Below are positions 54,727 through 62,532 of a stretch of DNA of 64,000 nucleotides, piece after piece. Both the position numbers and the translations under genes were made by a program. Position 1 is the first letter of the stretch. Each line of letters opens with the position of its first letter. The DNA comes from Chromatiales bacterium (ex Bugula neritina AB1) (lineage in GTDB: Bacteria > Pseudomonadota > Gammaproteobacteria > Granulosicoccales > Granulosicoccaceae): assembly GCA_001730015.1 (NCBI GenBank), contig MDLA01000117.1:47572-111571 (forward strand). Reading direction: 5' to 3'. Under the pieces are notes generated by a model. The model did no database searches. It was not told the origin of the DNA and saw only the letters and a program-made list of their open reading frames with translations.

Positions 54727-55632
54727 ATGATAAGAGAATATTGGAATCCCCATGTACACGTGCTGCAGGGCAACACTCAAAAAAGGTATGAAGTGACTGA
54801 TCTCGAACTATTCTGCACCGTTCATCAGCCGCTTGATCTCGGTGGCACGGGCATCAAAACCCTGCAGGTGGGAGATTCGAAAGATTCGTTTGCCGACTAT
54901 CGAGACAACACCGGAGACAATATATCAGCTCGCAATGGTCGCTTTTCGGAGCTCACCGGGCACTACTTTATCTGGAAAAATCACCGCGCTGACGCCATAG
55001 GGTTTTGTCATTACCGACGCTATCTGATACCGGCGGGGCTGTCGGGCTGGATTAAAGATACCGCAGAGAAGCCCTACGTTAATCAGGGTATTGGCGGTGT
55101 GGGCAACTATGCCTCGGGATACATTATCCCTCACGAAGCGCTGCAGCAGAAATTGTCAGAGACAAGCTACCTCGACATGCTGTACGAGTCGCTTCAGGGT
55201 ACCGATGTGCTGTTGCCTCTGGCCAATCAGCTTCCACCGGGTGGTTTTTTGCAGCAATACGGTAATGCGCACCCGGTTGAACCGTTTTTCAGAATGCTTG
55301 CACAGCTGGCGGCAACGGATAATGCTCTGGCGAGGGATGCTCATCGTTTTTTCACTGAGCACCCGCTTGCGCACTGGAATAATCTTTTTGTGATGCGGTG
55401 GGAAAAGTTTTCAGAGTATTGCGAGTTTCTGTTTGAGTTACTGCTGCAGCTCGATGATCAGCTGGCCCCTCTTGATTCGGTTTATCAGAACCGCGTCTGT
55501 GCGTTTCTATCCGAAAGGTTATTGAATTTCTGGGTATGGAAAAACAACCTCAGCGTCACGGAACTTGACTGGTGCATGACGCAGGATATTCGTGATGCGG
55601 CCGAAGATCACCAGCGCAAAGCCGCTTCCTGA
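54727..55632 (+). CDS. DUF4422 (glycosyltransferase-like) protein
   Basis: 301 residues from the ATG at 54727; an in-frame ATG at 54616 would add Cys/Arg-rich residues unlike the family. The DUF4422 hallmark NTGDNISARNGRFSELTG-HYFIWKN is followed by ADAIGFCHYRRYL. The C-terminal part has LNFWVWKNNLSVTEL. DUF4422 domains occur in capsule and LPS glycosyltransferases (GT-A-like), so a sugar-transfer role is likely. It stands alone, divergent from the amino acid transporter and 327 bases before the large propeller protein. Confidence 0.82.
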   Translation: MIREYWNPHVHVLQGNTQKRYEVTDLELFCTVHQPLDLGGTGIKTLQVGDSKDSFADYRDNTGDNISARNGRFSELTGHYFIWKNHRADAIGFCHYRRYLIPAGLSGWIKDTAEKPYVNQGIGGVGNYASGYIIPHEALQQKLSETSYLDMLYESLQGTDVLLPLANQLPPGGFLQQYGNAHPVEPFFRMLAQLAATDNALARDAHRFFTEHPLAHWNNLFVMRWEKFSEYCEFLFELLLQLDDQLAPLDSVYQNRVCAFLSERLLNFWVWKNNLSVTELDWCMTQDIRDAAEDHQRKAAS

Positions 55633-55959
55633 ATGGATTATTCATTCCCGAATAGCCATCCGGTCCGCAAACAGCAAGCCCGCTCGAGTCGGGCAATTGC
55701 CAGAGTCGTTTCTTATCCTTGATTTTACAACATAAGTTTCTATAAAAAGAAATATTGATAAGCATGCGCCACGCCCGCCGCAGAGCGCTTAAGTCCAGTG
55801 ATATCTGCCGATAGATTTTAACGACGGTAGCCCGAATTGCTTTGTGTTTTCTCTCTTCCAGCAGCCTGTATGTGTTGGAATCTGTAAGAAAAATTTGAAG
55901 CGATCTCCAGTTTCGACTGCATGGCACACAGCCGTTTTTCCCTGGAAGCGGATAAGATA
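55633..55959. other. Intergenic region before the large propeller protein
   Basis: 327 bases in which I see no gene, repeat-family copy or clear terminator. Short minus-strand frames here overlap each other and lack recognisable domains. Confidence 0.4.
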
Positions 55960-58900
55960 ATGACAAGCGTCGCGCGCATTGGTGGTATTGGCATTGGTGT
56001 ACTGGTTTTGTGTCTGGCAGTGGTTTTCAGCGGCCGCAATGGCGGGCTGGATCAGGGAACAGGTGACAGCAGTGTCGGTTCCGCGTTTGCAGAACTTCAA
56101 TTCAGTAGTACCGATCTGGTTTTCGGTAAAGTACCTGTCGGCCAACAGTCTACGAAGTCGGTAACACTCACGAATAAACAAAATACCGGTGGCGGCGCGT
56201 TAGTCGTAGACAATCTGTTCCTTGATGAGCACGATTCCCTCTACTACACGGTTGATAAGCAGGTACCCATTCGCCTTGAAGCGGGTCAGAGTGTCACGCT
56301 TGCTATAACCTTTACACCCGCGGAAACAGGGCAGGTGCCCGGTCGCCTGATCGTTAATCATTCCGGCCATAACGCCAGTGAACTGATCGATCTGATCGGC
56401 TTCGGGGCCGACACTGATCCCGACGCACCGGCTATAGCTGCCGCCATACCGGGGCCTTACCCGTTTGGAAAAAGTCTGCTCAAAGGCTTTGGCGGAGCAA
56501 AGCCAACCTCGCTGCAGTTCGGCCCTGATGGCAAGCTGTACGTGGCCATGATGAACGGTGTGGTCCATGTACTCGAAATAGAGCGCTCCGACAGCAACGA
56601 GTATAGTGTTGTTGATCAGCAGATTATAAATCTGGTGAAAAATATCCCCAATCATAACGACGACGGCTCTCCAAAGCCCTCGGTGAATGAGAGGCTCGTC
56701 ACCGGGTTGCTGGTAACGGGTACCGCTTCTGATCCGGTGATCTATATCAGTTCAAGCGACCCGCGAATCGGTGGCGGGCACAGTGGCAATACCACCGGTC
56801 TGGATACCAATTCAGGTATTCTTTCACGCTTAACTAAAAGTGGTAATGGCTGGCAAAAGCTGGATCTGGTGCGCGGGCTTCCGCGTTCGGAAGAGAATCA
56901 TCACACCAACGGGCTGGCGTTGAGTGACTCCGGTGACAAACTCTATCTCGCTGCAGGCGGTAACACCAACATGGGCGCACCGTCTAACAACTTTGCGCGG
57001 TTACCCGAATACGCACTGAGCGCAGCCATACTGGAAATAGATCTTACACAGATTGGTGATACAACCTACGACTTGCCGACACTAGACGATGAAGACCGCG
57101 CAGGTGTCAATGATTTCAACGACCCGTTTGGTGGTAACCGCGGCAAGAATCAGGCAATGCTGGTCGATGGCGGACCAGTTCAGGTATACGCCCCCGGCTT
57201 TCGCAACCCCTATGATGTAGTAATCATGCAGGACGGCCGAATGTACTCCTGGGACAACGGCCCCAATTCCGGCTGGGGCGGTAAGCCGTCTAACTGCAGT
57301 AACAATTTGAGTGAGCCCGGCTATACCCAGCACGATGCACTGCACCTGATTACCGGCCCAGGCTATTACGGCGGTCATCCCAACCCGACCCGCGCTAACA
57401 CCGGCAACACTTTTAATAGTTCTAATCCGCAGTCGCCCGTTAGCAGCGGTAATGCGGTCGAGTGTAATTTCTATGGGCCCGGGCAAAATGGTCTTGCTAA
57501 GCACGTGCAGAACAAATCACTGGTATCGCTGCCACGCTCGACAACAGGAATCACCGAATACACAGCATCAAACTTTAACGGCGACATGCAGGGTAGTCTG
57601 CTTGCCACGTCATGGAGTAATACCGTACAGCGCGTAACACTGGACAACAACGGTGCAATGGTCGCCAATGAAGTGTTGTTTTCAAATGTTGGTACCAGCC
57701 CGCTCGACGTAACATCTCCGGGCGATAACGGAATTTTCCCTGGAACAATCTGGGTGGCCGATTTTCAGGGTAAAAAAATTGTTATCTATGAGCCGGATGA
57801 TTACCTCGGCGGAGCGAGTACAACCTGCTTATCCGGCAACGGGCCACAAGACGCCGATGGCGATGGCTTCACCGATGCAGATGAAAATCTGAATGCAACA
57901 AACCCGTGCTCAGCTGGCGACTTTCCGCCGGACGCCGACGGCGATAACATATCAGATATAAAAGATCCCGATGACGATAACGATGGCCTGGCCGATGTAG
58001 TCGATCCGTTCGCATTGGATAAATTCAATGGTAAGTTAACGGATCTTGGTGTTGACTATCAATGGGAAAACGATAGCGAGTCCGGTGGCTTTATCGCAGA
58101 TATGGGTTTCTCCGGGTTAATGACAAATTCGGTAGATAGCTATCTGAGCCAGTTTGATCTAAATGAAATGACCATCCGTGGCGCAGCCGGTGTAGTAACC
58201 ATTGACAACGTCACAGCCGGTGATCCGATCAAATCGAAAAACACGCAGGAATACGCTTTTCAGTTCGGTGTAAATGTAAATAGCGGCAGCCCTGTATTCC
58301 GTATTCGCTCAAGAATTCTAGCCCCGTTTTCCGGTGTGTCTGCAAAACCCCATCAATCAATGGGAATATATATGGGTACCGGCGATCAGGACAACTACCT
58401 TAAACTTGTAGTGAACAGCAAAGGCCCCGAAGGCGGCCTGCAGTACGCCCGCGAAGTGGCCGGTGCATTTAACGGGCAGCAAAATGTAACTGCCAGTATT
58501 TACAGTGCAGAGGCAATTGATTTAATAATAGAAGTAGATCCGGGGTCTGCTCTGGCGACGGGCTTTTATCAGTTAACCCACAACGGGCAAGCCGGTGAGG
58601 TTGCTCCAGTGGGCCCTGCGCTTACCTTTCCTGCAGAGTGGTTGAATAACCCGACCAGTCTGGCGGTTGGAATTATATCAACGTCGATTGGCGCCGAGCC
58701 TTTTCCAGCAACGTGGGATTCCATATCCGTAAAGCCGCTTGAAGAGAATCTGGAAAATCAAGCACCCCAGGTCAGTATCGCATCAGCAACTACAGCCATA
58801 GCAGGTGTGCCATTGCAACTCGACGGTAATATCTCTGACGATGCCTCACCACTTGGCAATCTGGCAATCAACTGGTCAAAGCTTTCCGGCCCTGGAGCGG

Positions 58901-59946
58901 CCAATTTTTCAGCAGCGGGGAACTCATCTACAGCAGTCACCTTCACAGAGCAAGGGAATTATCAATTGGCGCTTAGCGTATCAGACGGGCAGCACACCAC
59001 CACCGCAACAGTTAGCATTAGCGTGAGTGTGCTTGCTGATACGCAATCTTTATCATCGGCAGTTTATAGAATCAATGCCGGAGGAGGCGCGGTTTCAGGT
59101 TCTGGTGACGACTGGGAATCAGACAAAGGAGCATCCACCTACGCAAATACTGGCAAAATCTGGGCACACAGTGCGGAAATTGATACTTCATTGCTAACGG
59201 AAACGGTACCGGCAGCATTGTTTGCAACCGAGCGATTCGATTCACCGGGCGGCCCAGAGTTACTGTGGCAATTTCCGGTTACCCCTGGAATCTATGAAGT
59301 TCGGCTCTACTTTTCTGAAAATTATTTTGGTGCTCAATTTGCCGGCGCTCGAAAATTTGATGTAACAGTAGAAGGGCAGACGCTGGCAGGCATAGATATC
59401 TATGCCGAAGCCGGCGGCTATACAGCGATAATGAAATCGCTGACCGTCAGCAGCGATGATTCGCTGGATATTCAATTCACCAGGGCAGTGCAGAACCCGT
59501 CAATAAAAGCGATAGAAGTACTATCGGTTGCTCAGACGCCAGCCCCAGCTCCAGCTCCAGCTCCAGCTCCAACGCCAGAAACAGATCCGGTGGTCGTCAT
59601 TCCGCAGGTTAATGTACCGCCGGTGGTAGCAGCCGGAGCTGATGCGAGCACTACCGTGGGTGATGTGCTCACCCTGCAAGGTAGTGTTGCTGACGACGGC
59701 TTGCCTAATGCCCAGCTCGGCACGCAGTGGTCAATGGTTAGCGGTCCGGGAACGGCATCTTTTGTCAATGCCTCTGGTGTTTCCAGCGGTGTGCAGTTTA
59801 GTGCGGCTGGTGTCTATACCTTGCGGTTGAGCGCTACTGACGGTGAATTGTCTGGAACTGATGATATTCTGGTGACTGTGGCTGAGTCCGCACCGTTGAT
59901 ATTTGAATGTAATGGTAAAATGGTGATGGAAGTTGACCAGCCTTAG
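55960..59946 (+). CDS. Large surface protein: ASH domain, sorbosone-dehydrogenase-like propeller, Ca repeats, malectin and PKD domains
   Basis: About 1328 residues from the ATG at 55960 (MTSVARIGGIGIGVLVLCL, a signal or anchor); an ATG 13 codons upstream is possible. Order: ASH domain (about 40-150), propeller (163-615) with RLVTGLLVTG, LVRGLPRSEENHHTNG, YAPGFRNPYDV and WDNGPNSGWGG, thrombospondin type-3 repeats (627-683), a concanavalin-like region (690-927), PKD/REJ-like domain (935-1023), malectin (1030-1190, VYRINAGGGAVSG...), an (Ala-Pro) linker and a last PKD-like domain (1213-1310). Malectin binds glucosides, so carbohydrate binding is likely. The propeller is a close paralogue of that at 30016-32175. 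Confidence 0.82.
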   Translation: MTSVARIGGIGIGVLVLCLAVVFSGRNGGLDQGTGDSSVGSAFAELQFSSTDLVFGKVPVGQQSTKSVTLTNKQNTGGGALVVDNLFLDEHDSLYYTVDKQVPIRLEAGQSVTLAITFTPAETGQVPGRLIVNHSGHNASELIDLIGFGADTDPDAPAIAAAIPGPYPFGKSLLKGFGGAKPTSLQFGPDGKLYVAMMNGVVHVLEIERSDSNEYSVVDQQIINLVKNIPNHNDDGSPKPSVNERLVTGLLVTGTASDPVIYISSSDPRIGGGHSGNTTGLDTNSGILSRLTKSGNGWQKLDLVRGLPRSEENHHTNGLALSDSGDKLYLAAGGNTNMGAPSNNFARLPEYALSAAILEIDLTQIGDTTYDLPTLDDEDRAGVNDFNDPFGGNRGKNQAMLVDGGPVQVYAPGFRNPYDVVIMQDGRMYSWDNGPNSGWGGKPSNCSNNLSEPGYTQHDALHLITGPGYYGGHPNPTRANTGNTFNSSNPQSPVSSGNAVECNFYGPGQNGLAKHVQNKSLVSLPRSTTGITEYTASNFNGDMQGSLLATSWSNTVQRVTLDNNGAMVANEVLFSNVGTSPLDVTSPGDNGIFPGTIWVADFQGKKIVIYEPDDYLGGASTTCLSGNGPQDADGDGFTDADENLNATNPCSAGDFPPDADGDNISDIKDPDDDNDGLADVVDPFALDKFNGKLTDLGVDYQWENDSESGGFIADMGFSGLMTNSVDSYLSQFDLNEMTIRGAAGVVTIDNVTAGDPIKSKNTQEYAFQFGVNVNSGSPVFRIRSRILAPFSGVSAKPHQSMGIYMGTGDQDNYLKLVVNSKGPEGGLQYAREVAGAFNGQQNVTASIYSAEAIDLIIEVDPGSALATGFYQLTHNGQAGEVAPVGPALTFPAEWLNNPTSLAVGIISTSIGAEPFPATWDSISVKPLEENLENQAPQVSIASATTAIAGVPLQLDGNISDDASPLGNLAINWSKLSGPGAANFSAAGNSSTAVTFTEQGNYQLALSVSDGQHTTTATVSISVSVLADTQSLSSAVYRINAGGGAVSGSGDDWESDKGASTYANTGKIWAHSAEIDTSLLTETVPAALFATERFDSPGGPELLWQFPVTPGIYEVRLYFSENYFGAQFAGARKFDVTVEGQTLAGIDIYAEAGGYTAIMKSLTVSSDDSLDIQFTRAVQNPSIKAIEVLSVAQTPAPAPAPAPAPTPETDPVVVIPQVNVPPVVAAGADASTTVGDVLTLQGSVADDGLPNAQLGTQWSMVSGPGTASFVNASGVSSGVQFSAAGVYTLRLSATDGELSGTDDILVTVAESAPLIFECNGKMVMEVDQP

Positions 59947-60028
59947 TGGCTCAATGGATGCAAATTGACATTGTCAGATCGGCCGTGTTTTTAATGTGTG
60001 CCGACCAGCCTTTGATTTTTCTCTAATA

Positions 60029-60047
60029 ATGTACGTACAATGTACAT
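60029..60047. promoter_or_regulatory. Candidate BrnTA operator
   Basis: ATGTAC at 60029-60034 and 60040-60045 are spaced 11 bases (one helical turn) apart, within overlapping palindromes (GTACGTAC, ATGTACAT). They sit immediately before the ruined brnT start codon, where the BrnA antitoxin of such systems binds to repress the operon. Confidence 0.45.
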
Positions 60048-60340
60048 ATGTAAGATTTAGAGTTTGAATGGGATTCGAAGAAAGAGAAAGCCGATGCTAG
60101 GAAGCACAGTGTGTCCTTTGAAGACGCCAGGGCCGCGTTCTATGATGAAACAGCCATGGAGTTCCATGATCCGGACCATTCAAATGAAGAGGATCGCTTC
60201 ATTCTACTGGGAATGAGTGTTCGTGCTGGTGTCTTGGTGGTATGTCACTGCGTACGTGACACCGACTCAGTGGTCGAATCATCTCTGCTCGTCGCGCTGA
60301 CAAACGGGAGGAATCAGATTACTGGGAGCATAGAGCATGA
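60048..60340 (+). pseudogene. brnT: brnT toxin pseudogene (stop at codon 2 and a frameshift)
   Basis: ATG at 60048 is followed at once by TAA. The same frame then reads DLEFEWDSKKEKADARKHSVSFEDARAAFYDE...DPDHSNEEDRFILLGMS-RAGVLVVCHCVRDTDSVV, a complete BrnT N-terminal part. After DSVV (about 60273) the family C-terminus RIISARRADKREESDYWEH continues in another frame, ending TGA at 60338-60340 in an ATGA overlap with brnA. The length of 293 bases is one short of 98 codons, consistent with a single-base deletion. BrnT is a RelE-like RNase; this copy cannot be made intact. Confidence 0.85.
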
Positions 60341-60567
60341 AAGATCAATACGACTTTTCAAAAATGAAGGGTAAGAAAAACCCTTACACCAAGCAACTAA
60401 AACAACCCGTAACGATGCGATTGGATAAGGACACGGTTGCCTACTTCAAATCGTTGTCAGAGCAAATGGATATTCCATATCAGAGTCTTATCAATCTGTA
60501 TTTGCGAGACTGTGCAATGAACGAGAGAAAGTTGGAAATGAAATGGGTTGTGGACGACGAGAAATAA
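60337..60567 (+). CDS. brnA: BrnA antitoxin (CopG-like)
   Basis: 76 residues. MKDQYDFSKMKGKKNPYTKQLKQPVTMRLDKDTVAYFKSL...GIPYQSLINLYLRDCA pattern of BrnA, with the ribbon-helix-helix region VTMRLDKDTVAYFK. The frame is open from ATG to TAA, and the start overlaps the old brnT stop. It would normally neutralise BrnT and repress the operon; here it is left without an intact partner in the window. Confidence 0.88.
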   Translation: MKDQYDFSKMKGKKNPYTKQLKQPVTMRLDKDTVAYFKSLSEQMDIPYQSLINLYLRDCAMNERKLEMKWVVDDEK

Positions 60568-60696
60568 CGTTCGCCACATTTGTGTTGACGTCTAACTGTG
60601 CTTTGCAACTATCGCTGTTAACAAAGCACTGGAACGCGGGTTCCGCAATCCAGCCTAATTTAGCTAGGCCGCTGGTGGTGCGCTGAGGAATAGTTT

Positions 60697-60866
60697 ACCT
60701 TGGTGTTGCATAAAATTTCGAGTCCAGAGGGGCGCTGCACGGAGTTTTTACGGGATTGAGCCTAGCCATTCTAAGTGATATTCGGGAAAAATGAATACCG
60801 CGGCTTAGATGCCGCTATAGAAGCAGCGCAGCTGTTCTGGGTCGGAATTTTATGCAATACCAGAGT
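60697..60866 (+). repeat. Family-1 palindromic element, copy 4 (about 170 bp, shortened)
   Basis: ACCTTGGTGTTGCATAAAATTTCGAG at the left and CGGAATTTTATGCAATACCAGAG at the right. Same orientation as copy 2, but about 25 bases near the left arm are missing (GAGTCCAGAGG directly joins GGCGCTGCACGG). It lies between brnA and the 3' end of the integron integrase. The rest of the 412-base gap shows nothing. Confidence 0.82.
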
Positions 60867-60979
60867 TTAGTAAGTCCCGGCTGCTACAACATAAAAAGTA
60901 GATTGTACTCTCAGAGAGCCACCTGTGCCACAAAGTAGCACAGGTAGCGCTAGTTTATTGATGGAAGCTGGTTCGGTAT

Positions 60980-61945
60980 TCAGTCGAAAAGGTTTGTCAT
61001 TGGGCTGCGAACAGCCCTGGCACCTCGATTTAATACATGAGTGTAGATTTCGGTGGTTCGAATATCGCTGTGACCCAGTTGTTCTTGAACAGTGCGAATG
61101 TCCGCGCCACTTTCTAGCAGGTGTGTCGCGAAAGAATGACGCAGTGAATGGCACGTTGCTGGTTTGTTAATGCCGGTTGCGCGTACAGCGCTCTTTACTG
61201 AGCGCTGGATTGATTGCTCAGTCAAGTGATGTCGGTGTTTTTTACCCGAGCGAGGATCAATGCTATGCTTAGACGCGGGAAACAGATATTGCCAGCCCCA
61301 TTCGAAAGGAGCGTTCGGGTACTTGAGAGCGAGGGCGTGAGGTAAGTAGACTCCGGCCCATTCGCGAATGTTATCCTGCTGGAATTGCAATTCTACAGAT
61401 TTTAGGTGGAGTATTATGTGTGGCAGTAAATCGGGTGCGAGTGTTACTAGGCGGGATTTTCCGCCCTTGCCGTCGCGTACACGCACGGTTAATCGTTCGA
61501 CATCGACATCAGATACTCGGAGTCGTGCGGTTTCCATGACGCGCAGGCCGGAGCCGTACATGAAGCCACCACATAAAAAGGCAGAGCCACTTAGATTGTT
61601 CAGTAATCCCCGTACTTCGCTTCGTGTGAGGACGACGGGTAATTTCTTAGGGCCGGTAGCGCGATGATATTGGCTGAAATCTCCCGGTTCCGTATTCAAT
61701 ACATGTCTGTACATGAATACGAGGGAATTCAATGCTACTTTTTGAGTAGATGCGGCAACATTTCGTTCAATTGCGAGGTAATTAAGAAATTTCCGTATGT
61801 CTGCCTCGCCCAAATCGCGAGGGTGCTTCATCTGGTGAAAGCGAATATACCAGTTGATCCAGTAGAGGTACGTTTCTTCCGTTTTGATGCTGTAATATTT
61901 AAGTCGGATGGCGTCTCTGACGGATTGGAGGAATGGTGAATTCAT
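60980..61945 (-). CDS. intI: Integron integrase (tyrosine recombinase)
   Basis: 321 residues. Tyrosine recombinase catalytic set: Arg135 (GSGLRVMETARLR), Lys in DGKGGKSR, His266/Arg269 (HSLRHSFATHLL), His292 (LGHSD) and Tyr301 (TEIYTHV). The extra segment before the H-x-x-R box (about 203-262: LPHALALKYPNAPFEWGWQYLFPA... SIDPRSGKKHRHHL...QRSVKSAVRATGINKPAT) is the additional domain found only in integron integrases and matches the IntI pattern closely. RBS AGGA lies seven bases before the ATG. A LexA box sits in its promoter. It recombines attI and attC sites; a cassette lies on its upstream side, the expected geometry. Confidence 0.95.
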   Translation of the reverse strand: MNSPFLQSVRDAIRLKYYSIKTEETYLYWINWYIRFHQMKHPRDLGEADIRKFLNYLAIERNVAASTQKVALNSLVFMYRHVLNTEPGDFSQYHRATGPKKLPVVLTRSEVRGLLNNLSGSAFLCGGFMYGSGLRVMETARLRVSDVDVERLTVRVRDGKGGKSRLVTLAPDLLPHIILHLKSVELQFQQDNIREWAGVYLPHALALKYPNAPFEWGWQYLFPASKHSIDPRSGKKHRHHLTEQSIQRSVKSAVRATGINKPATCHSLRHSFATHLLESGADIRTVQEQLGHSDIRTTEIYTHVLNRGARAVRSPMTNLFD

Positions 61946-61961
61946 TGTCTATCCTTACAAA

Positions 61962-61977
61962 CTGTACGAATAAACAG
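61962..61977. promoter_or_regulatory. LexA (SOS) box upstream of intI
   Basis: CTGTACGAATAAACAG, a perfect CTGT-N8-ACAG match to the gammaproteobacterial LexA consensus, ends 17 bases before the intI start codon. LexA control of integron integrases is established, so the position is meaningful. Confidence 0.88.
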
Positions 61978-62067
61978 TGATGCATGGACTGATTGGACTT
62001 GCAAGGAATAGTTGCTGTTTTGAAGGTTTAATACAAGGAATTAATCTGATTATGGGGCAGGAAGTGG

Positions 62068-62532
62068 ATGAAAATAGTGGATATATGGGGTTTTGGTGTG
62101 GTACGAGATACCGGAGATATAAGTCAGCATGACGTGTTAAAACACGTCATGTTGAAACTGAATAAGAATGTTAGATTTTATAAGGCAGTACCTAGATGTT
62201 ATTTTTATTGGAAAATCAAAAGGAAAAACGAGATGTCATTTGATGAAGTAGCACTTACTAAGTTTAACTCTATTCTTCCGAAGCTATCAGAAGAGGAGAA
62301 TGCAATCATTAGTGAGCTTCCTGATGAGTATTACATTGACGTAGAGTATATAACACAGGAACAAAAGCATTGGTCAGGCGCCGCCGTAGCACAGATGTTG
62401 TTCAGGCATTTTGAAGAAGCTCCAACTGATCAAAAAAGTATTGCTCTTGCGGCAGGATTAGATGATTGGAGGGCTGTAAACCACGAAACTTTAAAAGAAG
62501 ATTTTGCTAGATTCATGGCGAAAAACAATTAA
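62068..62532 (+). CDS. N-terminal half of a papain-fold (C39-like) protein in the first integron cassette
   Basis: The open frame runs from ATG 62068 (154 residues), but the cassette probably begins at 62171. The ATG at 62233, with AGGA eight bases upstream, gives a 99-residue start MSFDEVALTKFNSILPKLS and is the more likely cassette start. The segment YITQEQKHWSGAAVAQMLFRHF looks like the active-site helix of C39-type peptidases (usual ...Q...WCGPAA..M), but with Ser in place of the catalytic Cys. The frame ends at TAA (62530-62532) and continues in the same frame in the next entry. AT-rich, unlike its surroundings. Confidence 0.6.
   Translation: MKIVDIWGFGVVRDTGDISQHDVLKHVMLKLNKNVRFYKAVPRCYFYWKIKRKNEMSFDEVALTKFNSILPKLSEEENAIISELPDEYYIDVEYITQEQKHWSGAAVAQMLFRHFEEAPTDQKSIALAAGLDDWRAVNHETLKEDFARFMAKNN
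62128..62176 (+). other. Candidate attI site with a cassette junction GTTAGAT
   Basis: A perfect 11-bp inverted repeat (CATGACGTGTT at 62128-62138, spacer AA, AACACGTCATG at 62141-62151) is followed by GTTGAAA and then GTTAGAT at 62170-62176. The latter is an exact GTTRRRY core and the exact reverse complement of the attC R'' box at 63385-63391 (ATCTAAC), as expected for the left junction of an inserted cassette. The distance to the intI start is about 225 bases. Confidence 0.6.

Noticed and set aside
60111..60374. A short intact toxin frame of 87 codons
   Set aside because: It lacks the conserved BrnT N-terminus and its C-terminus is out of frame with the family. It is a fragment of the brnT pseudogene.
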